NCBI GenBank assembly: GCA_903907885.1
Contig: CAIVPY010000430.1
Span: 1-9,626 of the forward strand
Length of the DNA stretch: 9,626 bases
Source: an uncultured Bacteroidota bacterium
Lineage (GTDB): Bacteria > Bacteroidota > Bacteroidia > UKL13-3
Direction of reading: 5' to 3'
Shown here: positions 1 to 6,239 of the stretch, one piece after another
Layout: the number at the start of each line of letters is the position of its first letter
Position numbering within the stretch: position 1 is the stretch's first letter
Made by a program: the position numbers and the translations under genes
The notes under the pieces: model-generated
Seen by the model: the letters and a program-made list of their open reading frames with translations, nothing else
What the model was told of the DNA's origin: nothing
The model's database searches: none

Positions 1-351
1 GTAGTTATACCTGAACCTAAAAAAGAAGAACCTAAGGTGATAAATGAAACTCCAAAAGTAACAAAGCCTTCAATTGCTGAAAATATTGAAGAAATAGTTC
101 CCCCACCATACAAATACAATGTTATCGTGGCTTGTTATGGTTTATCTCATGCTAAATCAGCATTTATGTTTAGAGATAAAATGAGAGCTAAAGGTTTTGA
201 AGCTAATGTATATAGAGACTCTAATAAATCTAGAATTCTAAAAATAGCTTCAATTTCTACTGACGACAAAGCAACTGCTACACAAATATTGCGCAGGGCT
301 AAAAAAGAAATTGACCCTTTAAGTTGGATGCATTTGTACAATAAACAATAA
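1..351 (+). CDS. SPOR-domain protein, C-terminal part (5' end outside window)
   Basis: The reading frame is open from base 1 to the TAA at 349-351, giving 116 residues of a longer protein. An in-frame GTG at 37 is probably internal, because the Pro/Lys/Glu-rich linker (EPKKEEPKV, then VPPPYKY) is already running before it. The last ~78 residues fit a SPOR domain: a first strand YNVIVACYG, a helix (HAKSAFMFRDKMRAKGF), a second strand with the basic RILKIASIS, a second helix (ATATQILRRAKKEI), and the typical tail SWMHLY. SPOR domains bind denuded peptidoglycan glycans, often at division sites, so the protein probably acts in the periplasm or on the inner leaflet of the outer membrane. Any N-terminal membrane anchor or catalytic domain lies outside the window. 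The SPOR call comes from fold pattern and motifs, not a search. The next gene is also an envelope gene on the same strand. Confidence 0.75.
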   Translation, partial: VVIPEPKKEEPKVINETPKVTKPSIAENIEEIVPPPYKYNVIVACYGLSHAKSAFMFRDKMRAKGFEANVYRDSNKSRILKIASISTDDKATATQILRRAKKEIDPLSWMHLYNKQ

Positions 352-391
352 TGTGTAGATAAACTTAACATTTAGGATAATACCTATTTTA

Positions 392-433
392 AAAATGGCT
401 TAGATTAGCAGTAAAATGCATCTAAGCCATTTT
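392..433 (+). terminator. Perfect 14-bp inverted repeat between SPOR gene and ompA-like gene
   Basis: The arms at 392-405 (AAAATGGCTTAGAT) and 420-433 (ATCTAAGCCATTTT) are exact reverse complements around a 14-base loop. The 3' arm ends in TTTT, so the repeat could terminate the SPOR transcript, though the U tract is short. It ends only four bases before the ATG at 438, so in any transcript entering from upstream it would also cover the translation start of the OmpA gene. Whether it is a terminator, a leader structure or both is inference. Confidence 0.5.
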
Positions 434-437
434 AGTT

Positions 438-1874
438 ATGAGAAAATCTAATTATATTATTTTTATGTTGTTGATTTGTGTGAATTCATACGCTCAACAA
501 AAAACGTCAACATCCACAACCAATAAGGGTTCAAAGACATCGACAACATCAAATTCAACTAAAAAAACAAGCGTAAAAAAAGCAACTCCAAGCAAACCTA
601 AAATAGATGATTTAAATAATACTCAATTAAGCAGATGGTCTTTTGGAGCACAATTAGGACCAGCAATTACATTGTTTGATGTGGATCAAGATGGTATTAA
701 TATTGGTTATGGAGGTTATGCTAAATATTCATTTAGTCCAGTTTTTGGTTTAAGAGCTAATTTGATAACTGGTTTATTAACTGGCTCAACACTACCATCA
801 AAAATTGCTTACGACAATTTGTTAACAACATTTAGCATTCAATCAGTGTGGAATTTAGGTACCATTAATTTCAGACAAAGACACCCAAGAAGCAATTTAT
901 ATGGCTTAATTGGAGTGGGATTGGCACTGCCTGATGTTAGGGTTTTAAAATCAGGTGATGGATTAAAAGGCACTAAATATACTACCCCAATTGTATCGTT
1001 ACCTGTTGGGCTTGGTTATAAATACAAACTGAATGATAATTTTGATATTGGATTTGAAGCTAACTTATATATATGTAAAAATGATTTGTTAGATGGATAT
1101 ACTCCTAGCCCAGATTCGTACTCTGATTTTTATAGTTATTATTTATTTAACCTAACATACAACGTAACTAAAAAAGGCACAATGCAACATGCTGACTGGT
1201 ATAATCCAATTGCTAAAATGTATGACGATATGAGCAAAATGTCTAAAGAAGCAATGACTGAGTTGAAAAAAGATGGAGATGGAGATGGAGTGCCAGATAT
1301 GTTAGATGTTGAATCAAATACCAAATCAGGCTATAAAGTGGATGTAAAAGGTAAAACATTAGATAGTGATAATGATGGCATACCCGATACTGAAGATACA
1401 GACCCTTATGGTTTTATGCAAGCCATGAAAGTTTACTATCCATCTGAAAACTTTAAGGCCGATAAAAAAATTAAAACTTACAGATTTGATGATAGTATTC
1501 CGCATGATGAATTTACCGAATTTGATGAAGTTACTATAGGTCTGCCAGTTATTACTTTTGCTCCAAACAAGTATGACGTTCACGTGGAGCACTATCCTTT
1601 ATTAAATAGCATTGCACGCATCATGCAAGCAGATACAAGCGTATCATTAGTAATTATAGGTCATGCTGATAACAACAAACCAGATATGACTCAAATAACC
1701 ATAGCTGAAAAACGTGCTTTGGCAGTTAAACGCCAATTAATGAAGATATACGAAATTGAAGATCGCAGGTTATTGGTATTTTCAATTAGAGATCCTTTTG
1801 TGAAGAAATACAAAATGCAAACTGAAGGATTGGATAGAAAAGCCGAATTCAGATTAATAAGACTTAACGAATAA
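438..1874 (+). CDS. OmpA-family outer-membrane protein with TSP3-type calcium repeats
   Basis: This 478-residue protein has a signal peptide (residues 1-19, ending NSYA before QQ). A Ser/Thr/Lys-rich low-complexity stretch (20-58) leads into a region of alternating hydrophobic and aromatic strands (about 66-245) that looks like an OmpA-type barrel. Two Asp-rich thrombospondin-type-3 calcium-binding repeats follow (DGDGDGVPD from 279, DSDNDGIPD from 309). The C-terminal OmpA domain (about 367-475) binds peptidoglycan. The two residues that contact diaminopimelate in OmpA proteins seem conserved: D411 in GHADNN and R426 in EKRA, with the usual spacing of 15. The canonical Asn-x-x-Leu-Ser before the Arg has become QITIAE, and the usual NRRVEF reads DRKAEF. 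The likely role is to tie the outer membrane to the cell wall. The ATG at 438 is chosen because it gives the basic n-region and signal peptide. Transcription ends at the hairpin 1895-1925. Confidence 0.85.
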   Translation: MRKSNYIIFMLLICVNSYAQQKTSTSTTNKGSKTSTTSNSTKKTSVKKATPSKPKIDDLNNTQLSRWSFGAQLGPAITLFDVDQDGINIGYGGYAKYSFSPVFGLRANLITGLLTGSTLPSKIAYDNLLTTFSIQSVWNLGTINFRQRHPRSNLYGLIGVGLALPDVRVLKSGDGLKGTKYTTPIVSLPVGLGYKYKLNDNFDIGFEANLYICKNDLLDGYTPSPDSYSDFYSYYLFNLTYNVTKKGTMQHADWYNPIAKMYDDMSKMSKEAMTELKKDGDGDGVPDMLDVESNTKSGYKVDVKGKTLDSDNDGIPDTEDTDPYGFMQAMKVYYPSENFKADKKIKTYRFDDSIPHDEFTEFDEVTIGLPVITFAPNKYDVHVEHYPLLNSIARIMQADTSVSLVIIGHADNNKPDMTQITIAEKRALAVKRQLMKIYEIEDRRLLVFSIRDPFVKKYKMQTEGLDRKAEFRLIRLNE

Positions 1875-1894
1875 CAAATCGAAAAGCAATACAT

Positions 1895-1925
1895 AAAAAA
1901 AGTCATCCCAAAGATGACTTTTTTT
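1895..1925. terminator. Bidirectional intrinsic terminator between convergent genes
   Basis: A perfect 13-bp stem, AAAAAAAGTCATC (1895-1907) and GATGACTTTTTTT (1913-1925), encloses the five-base loop CCAAA. The outer A7/T7 pairs supply a U tract on either strand. It therefore serves the OmpA gene ending at 1874 on the + strand and the PolX gene, whose stop codon begins five bases away on the minus strand. Confidence 0.85.
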
Positions 1926-1929
1926 ATAA

Positions 1930-3594
1930 CTAAATTATGCTGTTAAAATAGGCTTTAAGCTCATCCACATTCATGGCATTTAGGCAATGCTCTTTGGTTA
2001 GTCCGCCTTTGCGAGCCACAAGTGTGCCAAAATACATATCTGCAAAACCATCTAAATCGTGGGCATCGGGGTTTATGCTTAGCATTGCACCTTTGTTTAG
2101 GGAATAATCAATCCATCGCCAATCTAAATCCAAACGGTATGGGTTGGCATTAATTTCTATAACCACACGATTGGCCACACAGGCATCAATCATTTTTTTA
2201 TGGTCGATGGGATACCCTTCACGCATTAGCAATAGGCGCCCAGTTGGGTGACCTAATATGGAGGTGTATGGATTCTCAATAGCACCTATCAATCGTTGCA
2301 TGGCTTTTTCTTCAGTCATTTTTAAAATGCTATGCACAGAGGCCACTACATAATCAAAAGATGCAAGCACATCATTTTCATAATCCATGCTGCCATCGTA
2401 TAAGATATCACACTCAATGCCTTTAAAAATTTTAAATGCAGGGTATTTGGCATTTAGGGCATCAATTTCTTTATGTTGTTCAATTATCTGAAATTCTTTC
2501 ATTCCATTGGCATAAAAGGCACTTTTAGAGTGATCGCCCATGCCAAGGTATTGGTAGCTTTTACTCATGCATTGCTTTGCCATTTCTTCAATTGTAAACA
2601 AACCATCACTCCATTTAGAGTGATTGTGCAATGGCCCTTTTAAGTCACTCAACTCTATAAGTTTAGGTAGTGAATGGCTTTTGGCTTTTTCTACTTCTCC
2701 CCTACCCTCGCGCATTTCCGGCTCAATGTATTGCATGTTGAGTGCTGCATACACTTCATTTTCTTTGGTGAGATTTTGTATAATATGAGGCAGTTTACCC
2801 AATTGTTCTAAATGTTCTTGGCTGGCTGTGTTTAAAAACAGTTGATAAACAAACTCGCTATCATCACACATTATCAAATCAAAAGGGTGTCCCCCATAAT
2901 TACCTGAAAGTCCATTGTCATTAGCTAAAACAGATGAAAATAATGGCTGTTGACTAATACTATCAATAGCTTCTTCCCTATTGGTTACAGAGGCTGTTAT
3001 TTGTATTCTTTCAATCACTTCACAGCGTCTACGCATATCTCCACTCATAGAAATTTGCTTGATACTGCTAATGTGTTTTTGTAAATCGTTTATTAATAAA
3101 TTGGCAATGGGTTCGAGTTTAGCATAATGAAACTTATTGGCGCTAGCAAAAATAAACTCAATCTCTTTTATTACATTCAACTGACTTTTTAGTCCAAATC
3201 CTTTTGCCTGGGCCAATCTGTTTTCTTTACAGGCATAAAGAAGTTCGCCAATACTTTCAATGCCAAGCTCTTTCCAAATATGAGCTACTTTTTTAGGACC
3301 AATGCCCTTGATGCGCATAATTTGTATAACACCTTCGGGTGTATTTGCCAACAAATCATTTAAGTCAGCAAAGCTTCCGGTACTACAAATTTCGAATATT
3401 TTGGCTGCAAGTCCTTTGTTTAATCCTTCAGTTTTTTCAAGCTCTTCAAGGCTTTTGCCAAATAGGGTCACTCCCATTTTGTCTACCCTAAATGAAGCAC
3501 TGACAAATTGTTTCACCTTAAATGGGTTACCGTCATGCAATTCGTATAAGTCGGCATAATGTTTTAAAATATCGGCTATGTCGGAGTTGGTCAT
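1930..3594 (-). CDS. polX: PolX-family protein: degenerate polymerase-beta domain plus PHP nuclease domain
   Basis: The 554-residue length and domain order match bacterial family-X polymerases. Residues 1-110 form the helix-hairpin-helix region (EGLNKGLAAKI near 56, IKGIGPKKV near 95). A polymerase-beta-like core spans about 150-300, and a C-terminal PHP domain about 320-554. The PHP metal ligands look complete: H323-N-H325, D330, D354-H355, E394, H421, H449, E480 and D510-A-H512. A 3'-5' exonuclease or related phosphoesterase activity is therefore expected. The polymerase site is not intact. Where Bacillus-type PolX has GS-RR followed by an Asp-x-Asp pair, this protein reads G185-D-M-R-R and then R196-I-Q198. 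The FTGS motif is replaced by NTAS, and the LNEYG motif is missing. Only the third Asp (FDL, D239) remains. The family role is base-excision repair in the cytoplasm. The ATG at 3594 gives the usual PolX N-terminus. The kinase-fold gene lies 77 bases upstream on the same strand. Confidence 0.9.
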   Translation of the reverse strand: MTNSDIADILKHYADLYELHDGNPFKVKQFVSASFRVDKMGVTLFGKSLEELEKTEGLNKGLAAKIFEICSTGSFADLNDLLANTPEGVIQIMRIKGIGPKKVAHIWKELGIESIGELLYACKENRLAQAKGFGLKSQLNVIKEIEFIFASANKFHYAKLEPIANLLINDLQKHISSIKQISMSGDMRRRCEVIERIQITASVTNREEAIDSISQQPLFSSVLANDNGLSGNYGGHPFDLIMCDDSEFVYQLFLNTASQEHLEQLGKLPHIIQNLTKENEVYAALNMQYIEPEMREGRGEVEKAKSHSLPKLIELSDLKGPLHNHSKWSDGLFTIEEMAKQCMSKSYQYLGMGDHSKSAFYANGMKEFQIIEQHKEIDALNAKYPAFKIFKGIECDILYDGSMDYENDVLASFDYVVASVHSILKMTEEKAMQRLIGAIENPYTSILGHPTGRLLLMREGYPIDHKKMIDACVANRVVIEINANPYRLDLDWRWIDYSLNKGAMLSINPDAHDLDGFADMYFGTLVARKGGLTKEHCLNAMNVDELKAYFNSII

Positions 3595-3595
3595 T

Positions 3596-3642
3596 GTTAT
3601 TTGTTAAATCGTTATTTCGTTAATTGGTTATTGCGTAATTGG
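3596..3642. repeat. Three degenerate 15-16-base tandem units upstream of polX
   Basis: The + strand reads GTTATTTGTTAAATC (3596-3610), GTTATTTCGTTAATTG (3611-3626) and GTTATTGCGTAATTGG (3627-3642), three imperfect head-to-tail copies. On the coding strand this is an A-rich AAC-repeat leader that runs right up to the polX start codon. It may be a drifted simple repeat that supplies an unstructured ribosome-entry leader. Confidence 0.5.
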
Positions 3643-3671
3643 AATTTATTAAATCACAATTACACTTCAAA

Positions 3672-4706
3672 TTAGCTTCTTTTATTGGTTCTGAGCAAAT
3701 GTAACAAACTACATCTTACAATATCTCCCATGCTGCGGGCTTTCAAAAACCTATCACTTTGGTAATGTGCCGCTAGTTCTTGTTTTAGGCTGTTAATATT
3801 CTCAGCAGGAGCAATATCATCATGGCTCATGGCTTTAAGCAAATCAAAAATAACTTTTTTATAGGAGCGCATTCTGCTTACCATCACAGCTCTCTCCTCA
3901 CGCTGATATTGCCTGATGCTCTCAAGACTAATGTGCTTTTGCACCAATTCGATATAGGCCTTGTTTTGTTTATAAAACTGTGGTAAATAAATATTTTTTC
4001 GGCCTTCGTAAGCTTGTTGGTCAAAGTCAATGGCTCGTATTCGGTAGTTGGTTTCTTCAAAATCAGGAGTGATTTGAATAACAAAATTACTTGAATGCAT
4101 ATCGCCCAAAAGAATGATGAGGCAACGCTCGTTAAATTTCACAAACTCCTTTGACAAACGAATGGGATTGAAGTTTTCTTTATCAAAATAATTTCTAACA
4201 AAATCATCTCCTGGTATGCCTGCAATATGTTCTTCTATCAATGTATTGCCACTCACAAGGTAATGAATGCGATTAGGTGAAAGAAGATGCTCTAGTTCCA
4301 ATCCGTATATCCTTGAGGCATCCGCATTTTTCACATAGAAATAATCAAAATTATCATTCAACTTGTTTACTACTCGTACCCTGAATGGTGCAGTGTTTCC
4401 GTATAAACAATTATCAATCCTTTCAATAAACAAGTGTTTCATCACTTCCACGTCTCCAGCTACTTTTAGCAAGGCATAAATATGAATCAAATCGTTATGA
4501 ATATGTTCTACATCAGAAGGTGCATAGATACATGTCTCCCAAAGGGTGTCTTTTCCTTTCTTATCATACAATGCCACGCTTTCTTTGAAAGTTTTCAAAT
4601 CAGCATATTGCAAAGAAATATCGGTGGCACGGGCATGAGAGGCTAGGTATTTTCGCAAATGATGGCTTATGCCAAAGCTTACTTTTTTCTTACTTATATG
4701 TGGCAA
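3672..4706 (-). CDS. Uncharacterised kinase-fold protein (aminoglycoside/LPS-kinase-like catalytic motifs)
   Basis: This 344-residue cytoplasmic-looking protein has no signal peptide or membrane segment. Its middle third shows the core of a protein-kinase-like fold: a candidate ATP-binding Lys (YVK126), candidate helix-C Glu residues (ELEH, 137-139), a hinge-like LIEEHIAGIPGDDF (156-169), a catalytic-loop motif LGDMHSSN (D202, N207), and a metal-binding IDFD (D227). The GDxHxxN plus IDFD pair is the pattern of aminoglycoside/choline kinases and of Kdo/WaaP-type LPS kinases. I see no glycine-rich loop, and the substrate cannot be read from the sequence. The N-terminal ~100 residues and the basic helical tail (about 250-344) match nothing I can name. 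The start is TTG at 4706: an in-frame stop lies 15 bases upstream and the first in-frame ATG is codon 89, well inside conserved-looking sequence. It probably precedes polX in one transcript. From memory, similar uncharacterised proteins occur in other Bacteroidota. Confidence 0.6.
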   Translation of the reverse strand: MPHISKKKVSFGISHHLRKYLASHARATDISLQYADLKTFKESVALYDKKGKDTLWETCIYAPSDVEHIHNDLIHIYALLKVAGDVEVMKHLFIERIDNCLYGNTAPFRVRVVNKLNDNFDYFYVKNADASRIYGLELEHLLSPNRIHYLVSGNTLIEEHIAGIPGDDFVRNYFDKENFNPIRLSKEFVKFNERCLIILLGDMHSSNFVIQITPDFEETNYRIRAIDFDQQAYEGRKNIYLPQFYKQNKAYIELVQKHISLESIRQYQREERAVMVSRMRSYKKVIFDLLKAMSHDDIAPAENINSLKQELAAHYQSDRFLKARSMGDIVRCSLLHLLRTNKRS

Positions 4707-4746
4707 GGGATATTTTAGTTGTTAGTGTTTGGATATACCATGAATC

Positions 4747-4766
4747 AAAATGCAAAATAGCATTTT
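4747..4766. other. Small hairpin in the 235-base gap 4707-4941
   Basis: AAAATGC (4747-4753) and GCATTTT (4760-4766) are exact complements around a six-base loop, 41 bases upstream of the TTG start of the kinase-fold gene. The rest of the gap is AT-rich. I see no gene in it, no convincing terminator for yidD and no clear promoter. A seven-base near match to a -7 box (TATTTTG) lies across the loop on the minus strand. Confidence 0.25.
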
Positions 4767-4941
4767 TACTCAATATATAAATTGGAATCTAGAATGAAAT
4801 TTGAAGTGCTCAATAAAGTATGTCAGGGTTAAATAATTCTATCTTAAAAATAAACATTAAAATCATTTTATGTAATCACTATATTGTAAGGCAATAATAG
4901 GTTACAAACAAAGTTAATACTTCAAACAAGAAAATCTTTTA

Positions 4942-5169
4942 CTATGGTAACGGGTCGTATCCATGACCGCCCCAAGGGTGACAACGGGCAATTCTCTTAG
5001 TCCCTAAGAAAATTCCCTTTATTATACCATATTTCTTTATGGCTTCCTCGGCATATTGGCTACAGGTGGGTGTAAAGCGGCAGGCATTGGGTAGCAATGG
5101 CGATAATAAGTATTTGTAAATCCTAATCATTAAAATGAAAGGAAACTGCACTATGTTTTTAAACGGCAT
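4942..5169 (-). CDS. yidD: Membrane protein insertion efficiency factor YidD
   Basis: This 75-residue protein of typical family length is conserved throughout. An amphipathic N-terminal helix (about 9-24) that would attach it to the inner face of the cytoplasmic membrane is followed by LLSPLLPNACRFTPTCSQYA (21-40, with Cys30 and Cys36) and by RCHPWGGHGYDPLP at the end (Cys63). YidD assists YidC and Sec in inserting membrane proteins. The ATG at 5169 lies inside the end of rnpA, so the two genes overlap by 11 bases in different frames, consistent with translational coupling. There is no yidC directly downstream, although it often follows in other bacteria; here the next gene is the kinase-fold gene after a 235-base gap. 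Confidence 0.96.
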   Translation of the reverse strand: MPFKNIVQFPFILMIRIYKYLLSPLLPNACRFTPTCSQYAEEAIKKYGIIKGIFLGTKRIARCHPWGGHGYDPLP

Positions 5170-5536
5170 CTGCTATTTTCTTTAAGGCCTCTATAAATTT
5201 AGGTTTCAACAGATTATAATCCATTTCGGGTTTACCCGTATAGCTTATCATTAAGGCTACTTGCTTGTCTTGACTCGATAGCTTTTCTAATAAGTGTTGT
5301 TTGTGCAAACGATATAGTTCGCGCAATTGCCTCTTGATGCGATTGCGATTAACTGCAGTTTTAAAATTCCGTTTAGATACAATTATTAATACCTGACAAA
5401 AGGTTTCTTGTCCAGATAAGGGTACAAAAGAAAATCTGAATGGGGCCGAGTGTAAACTAAAAATGCCCTTTTGGAAAAGGGCAGTTATTATTTTTTGGCT
5501 TGAAAGCCGCTCTGTTTTTCGGAATGTATAATTCAT
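5159..5536 (-). CDS. rnpA: Ribonuclease P protein component RnpA
   Basis: The 125-residue basic protein has the family hallmarks: an N-terminal FRKTERLSS, the central strand-turn region, and the signature RNRIKRQLRE (residues 64-73) that contacts the catalytic RNA. It binds the M1-type RNA and aids 5' maturation of tRNA precursors. I place the start at the ATG at 5536. The same frame stays open for 24 more codons, to a TTG at 5608, but that stretch is rich in Cys and Trp, does not resemble RnpA and contains an inverted repeat. The usual family length and N-terminus support the ATG. The gene sits between rpmH (95-base gap) and yidD (11-base overlap), a very common order. It is probably transcribed from the rpmH promoter, with a hairpin in between that may reduce read-through. 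Confidence 0.95.
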   Translation of the reverse strand: MNYTFRKTERLSSQKIITALFQKGIFSLHSAPFRFSFVPLSGQETFCQVLIIVSKRNFKTAVNRNRIKRQLRELYRLHKQHLLEKLSSQDKQVALMISYTGKPEMDYNLLKPKFIEALKKIADAV

Positions 5537-5543
5537 AAAAATA

Positions 5544-5564
5544 ATTCCAACTAAACATTGGAAT
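5544..5564 (-). promoter_or_regulatory. Hairpin followed by a T-rich run just upstream of rnpA
   Basis: ATTCCAA (5558-5564 read on the minus strand) and TTGGAAT (5550-5544) pair perfectly around a seven-base loop. On the minus strand the stem is followed by TATTTTT and then the rnpA ATG at 5536. It resembles a weak intrinsic terminator or attenuator, or a structure limiting rnpA translation. Only two of the seven pairs are G-C, so the strength is uncertain. Confidence 0.4.
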
Positions 5565-5616
5565 ATATACCAAGTGACACACCAACAAAAGGAGGGTGCA
5601 TACAACAAAGCATACT

Positions 5617-5631
5617 TAAATCAATGATTTA
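5617..5631. other. 15-base dyad directly after the rpmH stop codon
   Basis: TAAATCA and TGATTTA flank a central A, a perfect odd palindrome abutting the rpmH stop codon. As RNA it could form a five-pair stem with a five-base loop. It may stabilise the rpmH 3' end or be chance in AT-rich DNA. Confidence 0.3.
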
Positions 5632-5793
5632 TTATCTTTTATGACGTTTCTCGTCAGATACGGTGAGTTTTTTTCTACCGTGTGCTCTACGAGCTGCAAT
5701 TACTTTTCTGCCCGATGCACTTTCCATTCTTGAACGGAATCCGTGCTTGTTTCTTCTTTTAGTATTTGAAGGATTATATGTTGGTTGTGCCAT
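5632..5793 (-). CDS. rpmH: 50S ribosomal protein L34 (bL34)
   Basis: The 53-residue, strongly basic protein is almost entirely family consensus: KRRNKHGFRSRM (12-23), then SGRKVIAARRAHGRKKLTVS (27-46) and a basic tail EKRHKR. bL34 is a small 23S-rRNA-binding protein of the large ribosomal subunit. The first residues, MAQPTYNPSN, replace the more usual Met-Lys-Arg-Thr start and add a residue, while keeping the aromatic-x-Pro-Ser core. The ATG at 5793 is about 17 bases from the predicted transcript start and is preceded by AAGGTA, one of the few purine-rich stretches before a start in this window. It is the first gene of the rpmH-rnpA-yidD group and is insulated from the upstream lipoprotein gene by the terminator at 5930-5968. 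Confidence 0.96.
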   Translation of the reverse strand: MAQPTYNPSNTKRRNKHGFRSRMESASGRKVIAARRAHGRKKLTVSDEKRHKR

Positions 5794-5815
5794 TACCTTA
5801 AAAATTTTAGGACTG

Positions 5816-5846
5816 CGAAAGTAAGGGTTTCTGTATTTATTACAAA
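5816..5846 (-). promoter_or_regulatory. Bacteroidota-type promoter of rpmH-rnpA-yidD
   Basis: On the minus strand a TTTG (5846-5843) is followed by 19 bases and TACTTTCG (5823-5816), seven of eight matches to TAnnTTTG if the two n positions are counted as free. Spacing and sequence fit the -33/-7 promoters known from Bacteroides and Flavobacterium. Transcription should start near 5811, leaving a leader of about 17 bases before rpmH. Confidence 0.7.
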
Positions 5847-5929
5847 AAATGTTTAAGAAAAATATAAATGAAATCTATTTATTTCTCTTCAACCGTTCAT
5901 TATCAGCATTAATGCTTGAAATTATATTC

Positions 5930-5968
5930 AAAAAAAAAAGCGCTAAACATAAAGTTTAACGCTTTTTT
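5930..5968 (-). terminator. Intrinsic terminator of the small lipoprotein gene
   Basis: On the minus strand the arms GCGTTAAAC (5962-5954) and GTTTAGCGC (5948-5940) pair over nine positions, including one G-U pair, around a five-base loop. Ten T residues follow (5939-5930). This is a textbook rho-independent terminator 20 bases past the lipoprotein stop codon. It also separates that gene from the rpmH promoter. Confidence 0.9.
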
Positions 5969-5988
5969 GGATGTTGCATACTAAGTGA

Positions 5989-6204
5989 TTAGTTAACAAC
6001 AGGAGCAGCAGTTGTGTCAGCAGCAGCTGAATCAGGCATCATAGATGCTTCTAAAGCAGCTAATGAATCAGCCATTCTAGTAGATGCTTCGATTGAATCT
6101 TGAACTCTTTTTGCTTCCATTTTAGCTTTTTCTTCAGCTGAAGGACCACAAGCAACGATAGCTAACATAGCTGTAGCTGCAACGATTGATAATACTTTTT
6201 TCAT
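5989..6204 (-). CDS. Small Ala-rich lipoprotein of unknown function
   Basis: This 71-residue protein starts with a lipoprotein signal peptide: MKK, a hydrophobic core, and lipobox IVAC with the lipidated Cys at 19. The mature part is only 53 residues. It has a charged helical stretch (about 22-55) carrying a recurring Asp-Ser motif (QDSIEA at 35, ADSLAA at 45, PDSAAA at 57) and ends in an Ala/Thr/Pro tail. I recognise no domain. Small Ala/Asp/Ser-rich lipoproteins of this style are, from memory, common in Bacteroidota and uncharacterised. The gene stands alone, with a near-ideal promoter 36 bases upstream and a strong terminator 20 bases downstream, which suggests abundant, independent expression, possibly as a structural envelope component. 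A peptidoglycan-linking role like that of Lpp would be speculation; there is no terminal Lys. Confidence 0.8.
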   Translation of the reverse strand: MKKVLSIVAATAMLAIVACGPSAEEKAKMEAKRVQDSIEASTRMADSLAALEASMMPDSAAADTTAAPVVN

Positions 6205-6239
6205 TTGTTTGTTTTTGTTTATTTTTTGAAACTCGGGCG

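Noticed and set aside
3302..3559. Open + strand frame of 85 codons inside polX
   Set aside because: It is antisense to a well-supported coding region, shows no recognisable domain and has no promoter; it is a shadow of polX codon use.
3596..3642. Short repeats considered as a CRISPR fragment
   Set aside because: The units are contiguous, degenerate and without spacers, and no cas gene is present.
4707..4941. Possible small RNA or riboswitch in the gap between yidD and the kinase-fold gene
   Set aside because: Only one weak AT-rich hairpin is visible; there is no promoter-terminator pair and no recognisable riboswitch core.
5537..5608. In-frame 24-codon N-terminal extension of rnpA starting at TTG 5608
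   Set aside because: The extra residues are Cys/Trp-rich, unlike any RnpA N-terminus, and contain the hairpin 5544-5564; the ATG at 5536 gives the normal length.
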